Source: Marinigracilibium pacificum (GTDB lineage: Bacteria > Bacteroidota > Bacteroidia > Cytophagales > Cyclobacteriaceae). Taken from it: a stretch of DNA of 64,000 nt. Of this stretch, positions 28,349-36,851 are shown one piece after another. Where the stretch lies: contig NZ_JABBNU010000001.1 of assembly GCF_012926615.1 (NCBI RefSeq), positions 124,001 through 188,000 of the forward strand. The letters are read 5' to 3'. Position 1 is the stretch's first letter. Each line of letters begins with the position of its first letter. The position numbers were made by a program, and so were the translations under genes. The notes beneath the pieces are model-generated. The model made no database searches, had not been told where the DNA came from, and saw only the letters and a list, made by a program, of their open reading frames with translations.

Positions 28349-29923
28349 ATGAAAGTAGAAAAAATTGGATTTGGAGAGATCGATACGTTCTCTCCAATTT
28401 TTTTGGATTATTTATCAGGAAAAGATGCTTTAAAACCATTTTACAACTATCTTGCAAACCTTGAAAGCTTTAAAAAAGCTATTGAAGAAAGAAGTAATTT
28501 CTCCTCCGGATTCAGAGCAACACTTGCAGAGGTTTTAATAGACCAATACTCTACTACTAATCTACAAGAGCCAGTAAAAAACAATATCGAATTACTTAAA
28601 AGAGATAATACTTTTACAATTGTAACTGGTCACCAGCTTAATATCTTTACTGGCCCGCTTTACTTTATTTATAAGATTGTAACGGTAATAAACCTTGCCA
28701 AAAAATTAAAAGAAGCTTACCCGGAATACAATTTTATTCCGGTATATTGGATGGCTTCTGAAGATCATGACTTTAAAGAAATAAATCATTTTAATTTATT
28801 CGGGAATAAAATATCATGGGAGTCTGGCCAAACAGGACCTGTCGGAAGATTTTCTACCGAAAACATGATAGAAGAATTAAACCTGAATGGAGTAGGGAAG
28901 GAAATAGACTCATTCCTTGACTTTTATAAAAATCAAAACTCATTAGCTGACGCCCACCTTGCCCTTGTTGATTCTTTATTTGGAAAAGATGGTGTTGTTG
29001 TTGTTGATGCTGATGACTCCAGACTAAAGGCAGAGTTTGCACCAGTAATTAAAAATGATATTGTCAATTGCAAAAGTAACGAGCTTACTGAAAATCAAAC
29101 TAATAAGCTAACTGATGCAGGATACAAATCACAGGTTTTCAGCCGTGAAATAAACTTCTTTTATCTTGAAGATACTTTAAGAGAAAGAATTGTAAAAAAT
29201 GAAAATGGCAGTTATGAAGTATTAAACACTAACATTTCATGGTCTGAAAAAGAATTAATGGATGAAATTGATTCCCGTCCTGAAAAATTCAGCCCCAATG
29301 TAATCATGAGGCCAGTTTATCAGGAAACAATTTTACCCAACCTTGCGTATATAGGCGGGCCTGCTGAAGTGGCCTATTGGTTACAATTAAAACAAGTATT
29401 TGATCATTACAATACGTTTTTCCCAATCCTATTACCAAGAAACTTTGCACTTTGCCTAAGCAAGTCGAATGTAAAAAAATTCAATAAACTTAATATTGAT
29501 ACAAAAAACCTTTTCATTCCATTTGAACAGCAAAAGAAAGATTTTATTGAGCAGCTTTCAGACAATGAGATTACACTGGGAGATGAAAAGAAAGATATTG
29601 CTAAAGTCTTTGAATCTATAAAAAACAAGGCTGCAGAAATTGATAATACGTTGCAGGGTTTTGTCGGGTCGGAAATGGCAAAAACAATGAAAAGCATTGA
29701 CAACATTGAAAAGCGACTTCAAAAAGCTGAAGAAAAGCGTCATGAAATCACATTAAACCAACTCGAATCTCTTCTTGACAAACTTTTTCCAAATGGTTCA
29801 TTACAAGAACGTCATGATAATTTCTTAAATTTCTATTTGAATCATCCAAACTTTATTGAGCATTTGAAAGCGGCTTTTGATCCGCTTGATTTTAGCTTTA
29901 ACATCTTATTTGAAGATGAATAA
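28349..29923 (+). CDS. bshC: Putative cysteine ligase BshC of bacillithiol synthesis
   Basis: Adds cysteine to glucosaminyl-malate, the last step of bacillithiol synthesis. The 524-residue protein shows VTGHQLNIFTGPLYFIYK (nucleotidyltransferase-like core), ASEDHDFKEINHF, and YIGGPAEVAYWLQLK, all BshC signatures, plus the C-terminal coiled coil (about residues 415-480). It fits with the YtxJ-type bacilliredoxin in this window. The bshA and bshB genes are not here. The following cyclo-ligase gene overlaps its end by 8 bases. Confidence 0.95.
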   Translation: MKVEKIGFGEIDTFSPIFLDYLSGKDALKPFYNYLANLESFKKAIEERSNFSSGFRATLAEVLIDQYSTTNLQEPVKNNIELLKRDNTFTIVTGHQLNIFTGPLYFIYKIVTVINLAKKLKEAYPEYNFIPVYWMASEDHDFKEINHFNLFGNKISWESGQTGPVGRFSTENMIEELNLNGVGKEIDSFLDFYKNQNSLADAHLALVDSLFGKDGVVVVDADDSRLKAEFAPVIKNDIVNCKSNELTENQTNKLTDAGYKSQVFSREINFFYLEDTLRERIVKNENGSYEVLNTNISWSEKELMDEIDSRPEKFSPNVIMRPVYQETILPNLAYIGGPAEVAYWLQLKQVFDHYNTFFPILLPRNFALCLSKSNVKKFNKLNIDTKNLFIPFEQQKKDFIEQLSDNEITLGDEKKDIAKVFESIKNKAAEIDNTLQGFVGSEMAKTMKSIDNIEKRLQKAEEKRHEITLNQLESLLDKLFPNGSLQERHDNFLNFYLNHPNFIEHLKAAFDPLDFSFNILFEDE

Positions 29924-30494
29924 ACAAACATTACGGAAAATTTTTCTTGATAAAAGGAGGAGGTTAACGGAGTCAGAGTATGAATGGAGGTGCACAGCAA
30001 TAGCCGAAAACTTTATTAATCAGGTTAACTGGAAAGACCACAGTTGCATACATACTTTTTTACCCATTATAAAACATAGGGAGATAAATACTTTTCAGAT
30101 AATTGAAAAACTAAGAAGCGAAAACTGGTCTGGAAAATTTGTAACTGGTGTATCCGATTTCAAGTATAACACCATGAAAACCTACCTGCTTGAAGAGTCC
30201 ACAACCCTGAAACAAAACCATTGGGGAATTCCTGAACCTGTAGATTCAATAGAAATTTGTGATTCGGAAATTGACATGGTAATTACTCCTTTGGTGGTCG
30301 CAGATAAAACCGGTCATAGAATAGGCTATGGTAAAGGTTTTTATGATATTTTTTTCAAAAAGCTTAATCCAAGAACAAAAAAAGTAGGCCTGTCATTAAG
30401 CCTACCTTTAGATCCTTTAGAATATTTTAATAGCTTTGATATGAACCTTGATATCCTGGTTACACCATATAATATTTATAATTTTAATTCTTAA
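29916..30494 (+). CDS. 5-formyltetrahydrofolate cyclo-ligase
   Basis: ATP-dependent conversion of 5-formyl-THF to 5,10-methenyl-THF. From the ATG at 29916 (192 residues) the basic N-terminus NKQTLRKIFLDKRR is typical, and IGYGKGFYD is the conserved nucleotide-binding loop near the C-terminus. The longer frame from 29877 is rejected because it lies inside bshC. It overlaps bshC by 8 bases and the convergent hemB gene by 11 bases. Folate one-carbon supply links loosely to gcvP. Confidence 0.93.
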   Translation: MNKQTLRKIFLDKRRRLTESEYEWRCTAIAENFINQVNWKDHSCIHTFLPIIKHREINTFQIIEKLRSENWSGKFVTGVSDFKYNTMKTYLLEESTTLKQNHWGIPEPVDSIEICDSEIDMVITPLVVADKTGHRIGYGKGFYDIFFKKLNPRTKKVGLSLSLPLDPLEYFNSFDMNLDILVTPYNIYNFNS

Positions 30495-31458
30495 GTAACT
30501 GAGCAGCTTCCTTAGCAAAGTAGGTAAGAATAGCATCAGCTCCAGCTCTTTTAATACTTAATAGGGTTTCAAGAATTACTTTATCATTATCCAACCAACC
30601 TTTTTGGGCTGCTGCTTTAATCATTGCATATTCACCAGATACATTATAAGCAGTTACAGGCAACTCTGTTTTCTCACGAATTACATGAATTACATCAAGA
30701 TAAGTCATTGCAGGCTTAATCATAAGCATATCTGCTCCCTCAAGCTCATCCTGTTCAGCTTCAATTAATGCTTCGCGTTTATTTGCCGGGTTCATCTGAT
30801 AAGTTTTCTTATCGCCGGATTTTGGTGCAGAATCCAGAGCATCACGAAACGGTCCATAAAAAGCACTGGCATATTTTGCGGTATAACTCATTATTGATGT
30901 ATCAGTAAAACCTGATTCATCTAAAGCCTCTCTAATCTCTGCCACTCTTCCGTCCATCATATCAGAAGGCCCGATAATATCTATTCCAGTCTCAGCTTGG
31001 GCAACAGCCATCTGAGCTAATACTTCAAGTGTTTCATCATTAAGAATAACACCGTTTTCATCAACGATCCCATCATGGCCATCAACAGAGTACGGGTCCA
31101 GGGCAACATCTGTCATAATACAAGCTTCAGGAAACTTTTTCTTAATTTCGGTTAATGCCTTTAGATAGAAAAAGTTTTCATCATAGCTAGCTGTCCCCGT
31201 TTTATCCTTATACTTTTCATCTACTACAGGAAAAATATCAAAAACCTTAACTCCAAGATTAAGACATTCTTCAATCTCCTTTAACATATTGTCTAAAGTT
31301 AGCCTGTTAATATCTGGCATACTTTCAACAGGGATCGACTTCTTATTCCCCTCCAATAAAAACAAAGGAAATATAAAATCATTAACCGTCAATGTTGTTT
31401 CTTCAACCATGGCTCTTATTGCCGCTGACTTTCTATTTCTCCTGGGACGTTGTAACAT
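30484..31458 (-). CDS. hemB: Delta-aminolevulinic acid dehydratase (porphobilinogen synthase)
   Basis: Condenses two aminolevulinate molecules in haem, sirohaem and cobalamin synthesis. The two Schiff-base lysines are in SYTAKYASAFYG and MIKPAMTYLD. The metal site TDVALDPYSVDGHDG carries Asp and Ala where zinc enzymes have cysteines, so this is a non-zinc, magnesium-type enzyme. The 324-residue length is standard. It converges on the cyclo-ligase gene. Confidence 0.97.
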   Translation of the reverse strand: MLQRPRRNRKSAAIRAMVEETTLTVNDFIFPLFLLEGNKKSIPVESMPDINRLTLDNMLKEIEECLNLGVKVFDIFPVVDEKYKDKTGTASYDENFFYLKALTEIKKKFPEACIMTDVALDPYSVDGHDGIVDENGVILNDETLEVLAQMAVAQAETGIDIIGPSDMMDGRVAEIREALDESGFTDTSIMSYTAKYASAFYGPFRDALDSAPKSGDKKTYQMNPANKREALIEAEQDELEGADMLMIKPAMTYLDVIHVIREKTELPVTAYNVSGEYAMIKAAAQKGWLDNDKVILETLLSIKRAGADAILTYFAKEAAQLLKN

Positions 31459-31477
31459 AATATCTAAGGGTTTTCAG

Positions 31478-31485
31478 CAAAATTA
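31478..31485 (-). promoter_or_regulatory. Promoter -7 box of hemB
   Basis: TAATTTTG on the minus strand, exact TAnnTTTG match, 19 bases before the start codon; no -33 box recognised. Confidence 0.45.
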
Positions 31486-31509
31486 AAACATTATTTCCGA
31501 ATTCATTAA

Positions 31510-31543
31510 TAAAAAAAATCCCTGACCAATGGTCAGGGATTTT
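31510..31543 (-). terminator. Terminator of rocD
   Basis: A stem of about 12 bp (AATCCCTGACC with GGTCAGGGATT) around a 3-base loop, with a T-run on the minus strand, directly after the rocD stop. Confidence 0.9.
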
Positions 31544-31544
31544 A

Positions 31545-32837
31545 TTACTTCTTCCAGGTTTTTTCAAACTCTAAAATTGTCTTTTCTATTATGTCGCAAC
31601 ATTCATGAAGTTCATCCTCCGTCATTACTAATGGAGGAGCAAACCTGATAATGTTACCATGTGTTGGCTTTGCAAGCAATCCATTTTCTTTTAATGCCAC
31701 ACAGATATCCCAAGCAGTGCTACTTTCCTGAGTATCATTGATAACTATTGCATTTAACAAACCTCTACCACGCACTAAAGTAACAGACTCAGATTTCTCA
31801 ATGAACTTATTCATTCTTTCTCTAAATACCTCTCCAAGATTACGTGCATTCTGAGCTAATTTCTCATCATCAACAACTTCTAAAGCCGCCATGGCAACTT
31901 TTGCCCCTAATGGATTACCTCCAAATGTACTTCCATGTTGACCAGGTTTAATAACCTCCATAATATGATCATCAGTCAATACTGCTGATACAGGATATAC
32001 TCCACCTGATATTGCTTTTCCTAATACAAGCATATCCGGACGCACATAAGAACCTTCCTGACGCTCACATTTAGACTCACAGGTACAGTTTCCACAAACT
32101 GCCAACAAACTACCTGTACGGGCAATACCAGTCTGAATCTCGTCGGCTATTAATAAAACATCATTAGCTGAACATACTTCTTTTGCTCTGGCAATAAAGT
32201 CATCGTCTGGTGTCATTACTCCTGCTTCACCCTGAATAGGCTCAACTAAAAATGCAGCAATGCTTTTATCATTCTTTAAAACACTTTCTAATGCATCTAT
32301 ATCATTATAAGGAATCTTTACAAAGCCAGGGGTATAAGGGCCAAAGTTCTTTCTTGCACCTTCATCATTTGAAAAAGAGATAATTGTGGTTGTTCGCCCA
32401 TGAAAGTTATTTTCACAAACGACAATCTTAGCTTCATTTTCCGGAATACCTCTTTTTTCGTAAGCATATTTCCTGCTAATCTTAATTGCAGTTTCAACAG
32501 CCTCGGCTCCAGTATTCATCGGCAACACCTTGTCAAAACCAAAATAATTGGTAACATATTGCTCGAATACACCAAGAACATCATTATAAAACGCTCTAGA
32601 AGTTAAAGTCAGGGTTTGAGCCTGGTCAGTCAGAGCCCCTACAATTTTAGGATGACAGTGACCTTGGTTTACAGCACTATAAGAAGACAAAAAATCAAAA
32701 TATTTTTTACCTTCAACGTCCCAGACATATACTCCCTCTCCTTTAGAAAGTACAACTGGCAATGGGTGATAATTATGCGCCCCATACTTATCTTCAAGCT
32801 CAATAGCTTCTTTGCTCGATCTTATGCTCTCCAACAT
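31545..32837 (-). CDS. rocD: Ornithine-oxo-acid transaminase with cysteine-rich insert
   Basis: Pyridoxal-phosphate enzyme converting ornithine to glutamate semialdehyde in arginine breakdown. Family motifs are [13 protein letters not shown], the Asp of IADEIQTGI and the cofactor lysine in VLGKAISGG. Between these, after [10 protein letters not shown], is a short insert [18 protein letters not shown] with four closely spaced cysteines that most ornithine transaminases lack. It could bind zinc or an iron-sulfur cluster or form disulfides. A perfect palindrome lies upstream at 32881-32899. At 430 residues the protein is otherwise normal. Confidence 0.94.
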   Translation of the reverse strand: MLESIRSSKEAIELEDKYGAHNYHPLPVVLSKGEGVYVWDVEGKKYFDFLSSYSAVNQGHCHPKIVGALTDQAQTLTLTSRAFYNDVLGVFEQYVTNYFGFDKVLPMNTGAEAVETAIKISRKYAYEKRGIPENEAKIVVCENNFHGRTTTIISFSNDEGARKNFGPYTPGFVKIPYNDIDALESVLKNDKSIAAFLVEPIQGEAGVMTPDDDFIARAKEVCSANDVLLIADEIQTGIARTGSLLAVCGNCTCESKCERQEGSYVRPDMLVLGKAISGGVYPVSAVLTDDHIMEVIKPGQHGSTFGGNPLGAKVAMAALEVVDDEKLAQNARNLGEVFRERMNKFIEKSESVTLVRGRGLLNAIVINDTQESSTAWDICVALKENGLLAKPTHGNIIRFAPPLVMTEDELHECCDIIEKTILEFEKTWKK

Positions 32838-32880
32838 TACGATTAGATTTTATGGTAGTTAATTTGTTCTAAAGCCAAAT

Positions 32881-32899
32881 TAACGATAAGCAATCGTTA
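32881..32899. promoter_or_regulatory. Perfect palindrome upstream of rocD
   Basis: TAACGAT-AAGCA-ATCGTTA, 7-bp arms, 44 bases before the rocD start. A candidate operator for a dimeric regulator; no regulator is assigned. Confidence 0.45.
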
Positions 32900-33009
32900 G
32901 AAAAAAGCAAAATCTGAAGAAGTTAAAAGGCTTAAAAAGGGGTTTTTAGGCGAAACTAGGCCTATTGCATTTAAACTAATAAAATGGCTCACAAACAATT
33001 AAAAAAAAT

Positions 33010-33675
33010 TTAATTCAAGTACCCTAATTCAACCCTGAGCGATTTGAAATCTAATATTCCCCTCACAAAATATTTTGCTAAATGCGGATATGCAACTCTT
33101 AACTCTGTCAACATTAAATCAAATGGAATATCTTCGAAAGTCCCGTAAAAGTGCAAAAATTCCATATGGTTCCCAGATTTGTCAAATTGCTGCAAAAATG
33201 AATCATTTATACCATCAAATTCCAATGGTTTGACACCTAGATACTCACACAATGATTTATTAAATGCCGGAGTAACTTTTATCCATCTTTCTCCAAGAAA
33301 TAATTCTGCATATCCATGAAATGTATAAATATCTGTTTCTAGTATTTCTTCAAGCTTACTGGTGCCAATATGGTTTCTTACATTTGCAAATGCCATTCTT
33401 GCAGGAATACCTACAGCCCTTGCTGTTGCTACTAGCAAGGAAGCCTTTTCGACACAATAGCCATAATTTCTTTCCAGCAGATTACTTGAGCATATACCTT
33501 CATCAGTCAGATTCAACAAAAAAGGATTATACCTGAAATCATCTCGAATGCGGTAATAAAGAGCAATTGCTTTATCTTTATCATCTTTTATTCCAGAACA
33601 TAATTTATTAGCATAATTGATAATTTTAGGATGATTTGAATCAATATATCTATAAGAAGAAAGGAATTGCTCCAT
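33010..33675 (-). CDS. Transglutaminase-like cysteine protease-fold protein
   Basis: A 221-residue cytoplasmic protein with the transglutaminase core. The nucleophile is in GYCVEKASLL (about residue 75) and the histidine in TFHGYAELFL (about 122). The position usually holding the third residue, Asp, reads VTPAFN, a pattern I associate with a distinct subgroup of this family. No signal peptide. It stands alone with about 170 bases on each side. Enzymatic target is unknown. Confidence 0.82.
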   Translation of the reverse strand: MEQFLSSYRYIDSNHPKIINYANKLCSGIKDDKDKAIALYYRIRDDFRYNPFLLNLTDEGICSSNLLERNYGYCVEKASLLVATARAVGIPARMAFANVRNHIGTSKLEEILETDIYTFHGYAELFLGERWIKVTPAFNKSLCEYLGVKPLEFDGINDSFLQQFDKSGNHMEFLHFYGTFEDIPFDLMLTELRVAYPHLAKYFVRGILDFKSLRVELGYLN

Positions 33676-33851
33676 GTTATATTTAAAGTTGTTTGGGTAC
33701 TGGCGACATTTAATTTAAGAAATAATTATCACATAAATAACACCCTGATTTTTAATTATGCCTTTACGATAAACGGAGCAGGAAATATTTTTAATTTTTA
33801 TATTTTTTATTAAAATATTATAATTGTAATTCTATCAACCAAACCATTATA

Positions 33852-34487
33852 ATGAAGTGTTTTTTAAGACTTGGTGTTTTCACCATATTTTTTCTCATAT
33901 GTGGCTGTAAAACCACCAAAATCACTAAAAGTGCGGGAATATTAAGCTTAACAAAATCTGATGTTATACTAATAAATACTTTACCAGTTGAAGGGTATCA
34001 AGCTGTGAGACTATATAAATCAGCAAAAGAAAAGTTAACTAAAGCGGGTATTAAAGAAGTGATATATCTCCCTGAGGTTGAGTTCCAATTACTAGCATCT
34101 GGAATTAAATATGATGATTTGAAAACAGTTCCGCTTAAAGAATCTACAAGAAATAGAATCTCTGAGGTCTTAGATGTTGACTACATTCTTGAAGCAAAAC
34201 TAAACAAGGTAAAACCCGGGTCAACTTTTGGTTACGTATCGTCAAATTCTGACTTGCAAAAAAAAGACCCAACTACCTCAGAAGCTGAACTTGAGTTTCT
34301 GGTTTCTAATCTTGAAAATTCAGCCCTTGATTATAAATTTTCTGTATCCACGACAATTTCCGGGTTTGGTTACCAAGATGATGATGGTGATATGCGTCTT
34401 GTCAACCTTAGTTCTTCACAGATTTCAATCTTATCAAAATCCTTCGACGACGGAGTAAAAGAAATAACCAAAAGCGTTATCGACTAA
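33852..34487 (+). CDS. Lipoprotein of unknown function
   Basis: Not recognised. Lipobox LICGC gives a lipidated Cys at about residue 19, followed by KTTKITKSAG. The remaining 190 residues form an alpha-beta domain with DVILINTLPVEGYQAV and DVDYILEAKLNKV, loosely like lipoproteins with a TolB-N-like or GNA1162-like fold; this is only an impression. It is followed 18 bases later by a membrane-protein gene and is probably co-transcribed with it. Confidence 0.75.
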   Translation: MKCFLRLGVFTIFFLICGCKTTKITKSAGILSLTKSDVILINTLPVEGYQAVRLYKSAKEKLTKAGIKEVIYLPEVEFQLLASGIKYDDLKTVPLKESTRNRISEVLDVDYILEAKLNKVKPGSTFGYVSSNSDLQKKDPTTSEAELEFLVSNLENSALDYKFSVSTTISGFGYQDDDGDMRLVNLSSSQISILSKSFDDGVKEITKSVID

Positions 34488-34505
34488 ACATCCAAAAATA
34501 ATGTC

Positions 34506-35513
34506 ATGAAAAAATTTCTATTTTTTGTAATTCTATTTGGAATTACCTTGTCTGTCATACCTATTCTTGAAAAAGCAAACATTTCTATTTTTGGTGTCGA
34601 TTCACACAAAAATATTATTCAGGACTATCAAACAAAAATAAATTTGATCAATAACGATATTGAGCAACTTGATAAAGAAGGGGGCCAGGAAAGATTATTG
34701 GAAACAAAAAAACAAACAAAACAGACATACCAGAATGCTATTAAACTACATAAAAATGGGTTAAGAAAATCCCTGGGTATAATAACTGGGACATTTGCTT
34801 TATTAGTACTAATGCCCTTCCTTCTTTTTGGAAACTCTTTATCTAAAGGTTTCAATCAACAGGAAGAATCATGGCTTCATTTACCAATTGATAGCATTGA
34901 TGATCTTCAATTATCATATGATAAGCAAAAAATGGATGCAAATTCATCTCCATTAAATATCAATTTCATATCTAAACGAGTTGTTGTATCAAAAGACAAT
35001 ATATTAACCACAAAAAGCAGCAACACATCAACAGCAATGATAATTGGCTTTATATGCTTACCGTTTTTTTATTTTGCTCCACAGATCTATTATTTTATTA
35101 ATAATATCTTTTCTGCAGATAACCAATCAGTAAACTTAACAAGCTGGATAACTCCTGTGATTCTGATAGCAACAGGACTAATAGTCGTTTATAAACTTAA
35201 AGGGAAAACAAAATTTTCAATAAACAAAAATACAGGACATATTACTTTCAGGTCAGGGGTAAACTTAATCAATCGAAAAATTAACGACATCAAGTCAATT
35301 CAATTAAACAGTTTTTCTTTAAGCTCAAACCAAGGACATACTCACCAACAGTACCAGTTACAAATCAATTTTATTGACGGAACTGTTAAAGGGTTATTTA
35401 ATCATACCGGGAAAGAAGAAATGTATATTGATGCAATAAAAACAGCAAGATTTGTCGGAAAACCATTTGTAGATCCAATAAAAGCGGTAGAAACTAATCC
35501 CCATTTTATTTAG
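34506..35513 (+). CDS. Membrane protein of unknown function
   Basis: Not recognised. The 335-residue protein has an N-terminal membrane helix (4-20), a coiled-coil stretch (about 38-85, rich in Gln, Lys and Glu), a second helix (88-108), and a pair of helices (about 178-235). The C-terminal 90 residues look like a small beta domain (INKNTGHITFRSG, YQLQINFIDGTVKGLF) resembling bacterial PH-like domains. It follows the lipoprotein gene closely. Confidence 0.75.
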   Translation: MKKFLFFVILFGITLSVIPILEKANISIFGVDSHKNIIQDYQTKINLINNDIEQLDKEGGQERLLETKKQTKQTYQNAIKLHKNGLRKSLGIITGTFALLVLMPFLLFGNSLSKGFNQQEESWLHLPIDSIDDLQLSYDKQKMDANSSPLNINFISKRVVVSKDNILTTKSSNTSTAMIIGFICLPFFYFAPQIYYFINNIFSADNQSVNLTSWITPVILIATGLIVVYKLKGKTKFSINKNTGHITFRSGVNLINRKINDIKSIQLNSFSLSSNQGHTHQQYQLQINFIDGTVKGLFNHTGKEEMYIDAIKTARFVGKPFVDPIKAVETNPHFI

Positions 35514-35615
35514 AAAAATTGGCTTTCGCCTTAACACTTTTTAAATCAGGATTTTCTTTGACAGTTTGTATTATGGATATATTTGTTACCTATCAACAAC
35601 CAAATTTATTAAACT

Positions 35616-36206
35616 ATGAGAGTATCCTTATTACTTCTTTTATTTATATGTTTTTCAGCAAATGATATAATTGGACAAGACACAGACAAAATATTTAATT
35701 TTTCTATCGAGGCAGGTCATTTAAGCGGAATAGGAAATATTCACCATTCGGAAAGCCATATTTATAAAAATTTTACGTGAGCAGGAAGATTAAGACTAAT
35801 TCTTGATTATAATATAAATGGACATTTTTCTACCGGATTAGGCTTTGGTCTGGATGGATATAGAAGCAGCAACTCAAATGCAGCCCCATATTATAACACT
35901 GCACCGTTGTTTTTAGAGTTCAATGCCAAACTTAAAGATTCAGGTAGTACCCCTGTTGCATCTTTCAAATTTGGAAATTCCCTAAAACTTGGTGAAAGCT
36001 TTGAATCAGGGCTAATGTATTCTTTTGAATTGGGGTATTTAATTAAATTTAAAAAAATATCATTAACCCCATCTTTCGGTTATAACGTTCAACAAATAAG
36101 AGAGCCTGGCATAGATGTGCGTGATCAAAACAACATCATTTTAGATTCATATGACTGTAATATTCTTTTGAAGAGCATGTCCTTTAATCTTAGACTTACT
36201 TTTTAG
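35616..36206 (+). pseudogene. Outer membrane beta-barrel gene with one in-frame TGA
   Basis: From the ATG at 35616 a signal peptide (LLLLFICFSANDIIGQ) is followed by barrel-like strands. Codon 55, at 35778-35780, is TGA, after which the same frame runs on for 141 codons to a TAG at 36204. Both sides read as one small (about 196-residue) outer membrane beta-barrel: GHFSTGLGFGLDGY, FELGYLIKF and the ending SMSFNLRLTF with the C-terminal aromatic typical of such proteins. A single TGG to TGA change would explain it. Either a recent pseudogene or a sequencing error; no restart with a signal peptide exists downstream. Confidence 0.8.
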
Positions 36207-36245
36207 AAAAATTAAGTTTAGCACCAACAAGTAAAAATTAAAACC

Positions 36246-36277
36246 AAAAAAAAGCTGTCTTTATGACAGCTTTTTTT
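36246..36277. terminator. Bidirectional terminator between the broken barrel gene and lspA
   Basis: GCTGTC (36254-36259) and GACAGC (36265-36270), extended by an A-run on one side and a T-run on the other. Confidence 0.85.
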
Positions 36278-36278
36278 A

Positions 36279-36851
36279 TTAATCAAAGAATTTCTTCTTA
36301 TTTATAAATATCAGGACCACTCCAACAAAAATACAGGAGTCAGCTATATTAAATACCGGTCTAAAAAACTGGAAGTCATCTCCACCCCATATCGGCACCC
36401 ATTGAGGTAAGGTGGTATCAATTAATGGAAAATACAGCATATCAATTACCTGACCATGGAATAAAGGAAACAAAGCTCCATACATTAAATTTCCTTCAAG
36501 GAAGATTCCATAAAAAGTACTATCCACAACATTTCCAATTGCACCACCAAGGATTAAAGCAATAGCATACAATAGTCCGTCATGAACTCCCTTTTTATAC
36601 AGATAAAAAATGTAATAGCCAATTCCACCAACAGCCAGCAACCTGAAAGTTGTCAGAATCAGTTTTCCATATTCGAAATCCATTTTCCACCCAAAAGCCA
36701 TGCCTGGGTTTAATGTATAGTGAAGCTTAAACCATTCGCCAATGACGTTGATATCTTCACCCTGATACATGTTATGATAAACCCACATTTTGCTAGCCTG
36801 GTCAATAAGGATAACCAGTAATGTGAGTAGGTAAAACTTAGTTAATTTCAC
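36279..36851 (-). CDS. lspA: Lipoprotein signal peptidase (signal peptidase II)
   Basis: Inner membrane aspartic protease that cleaves prolipoproteins, many of which occur in this window. Four membrane helices are visible; catalytic aspartates are in GNVVDSTFYG and FNIADSCIF. At 190 residues it is longer than proteobacterial enzymes because of an insert between helices (VIDMLYFPLIDTTLPQW), usual for the phylum. It overlaps ileS by four bases (ATGA), the classic ileS-lspA pairing. Confidence 0.95.
   Translation of the reverse strand: MKLTKFYLLTLLVILIDQASKMWVYHNMYQGEDINVIGEWFKLHYTLNPGMAFGWKMDFEYGKLILTTFRLLAVGGIGYYIFYLYKKGVHDGLLYAIALILGGAIGNVVDSTFYGIFLEGNLMYGALFPLFHGQVIDMLYFPLIDTTLPQWVPIWGGDDFQFFRPVFNIADSCIFVGVVLIFINKKKFFD

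Noticed and set aside
33010-33675. Transglutaminase-like gene as inactive because the third catalytic Asp is replaced
   Set aside because: The TPAFN replacement appears to be a regular subgroup feature rather than decay, and Cys and His are kept.
35778-35780. In-frame TGA read as selenocysteine
   Set aside because: The position is in a barrel strand with no redox context, no stem-loop directly after the TGA stands out, and no selenocysteine genes are seen; a TGG to TGA change is simpler.
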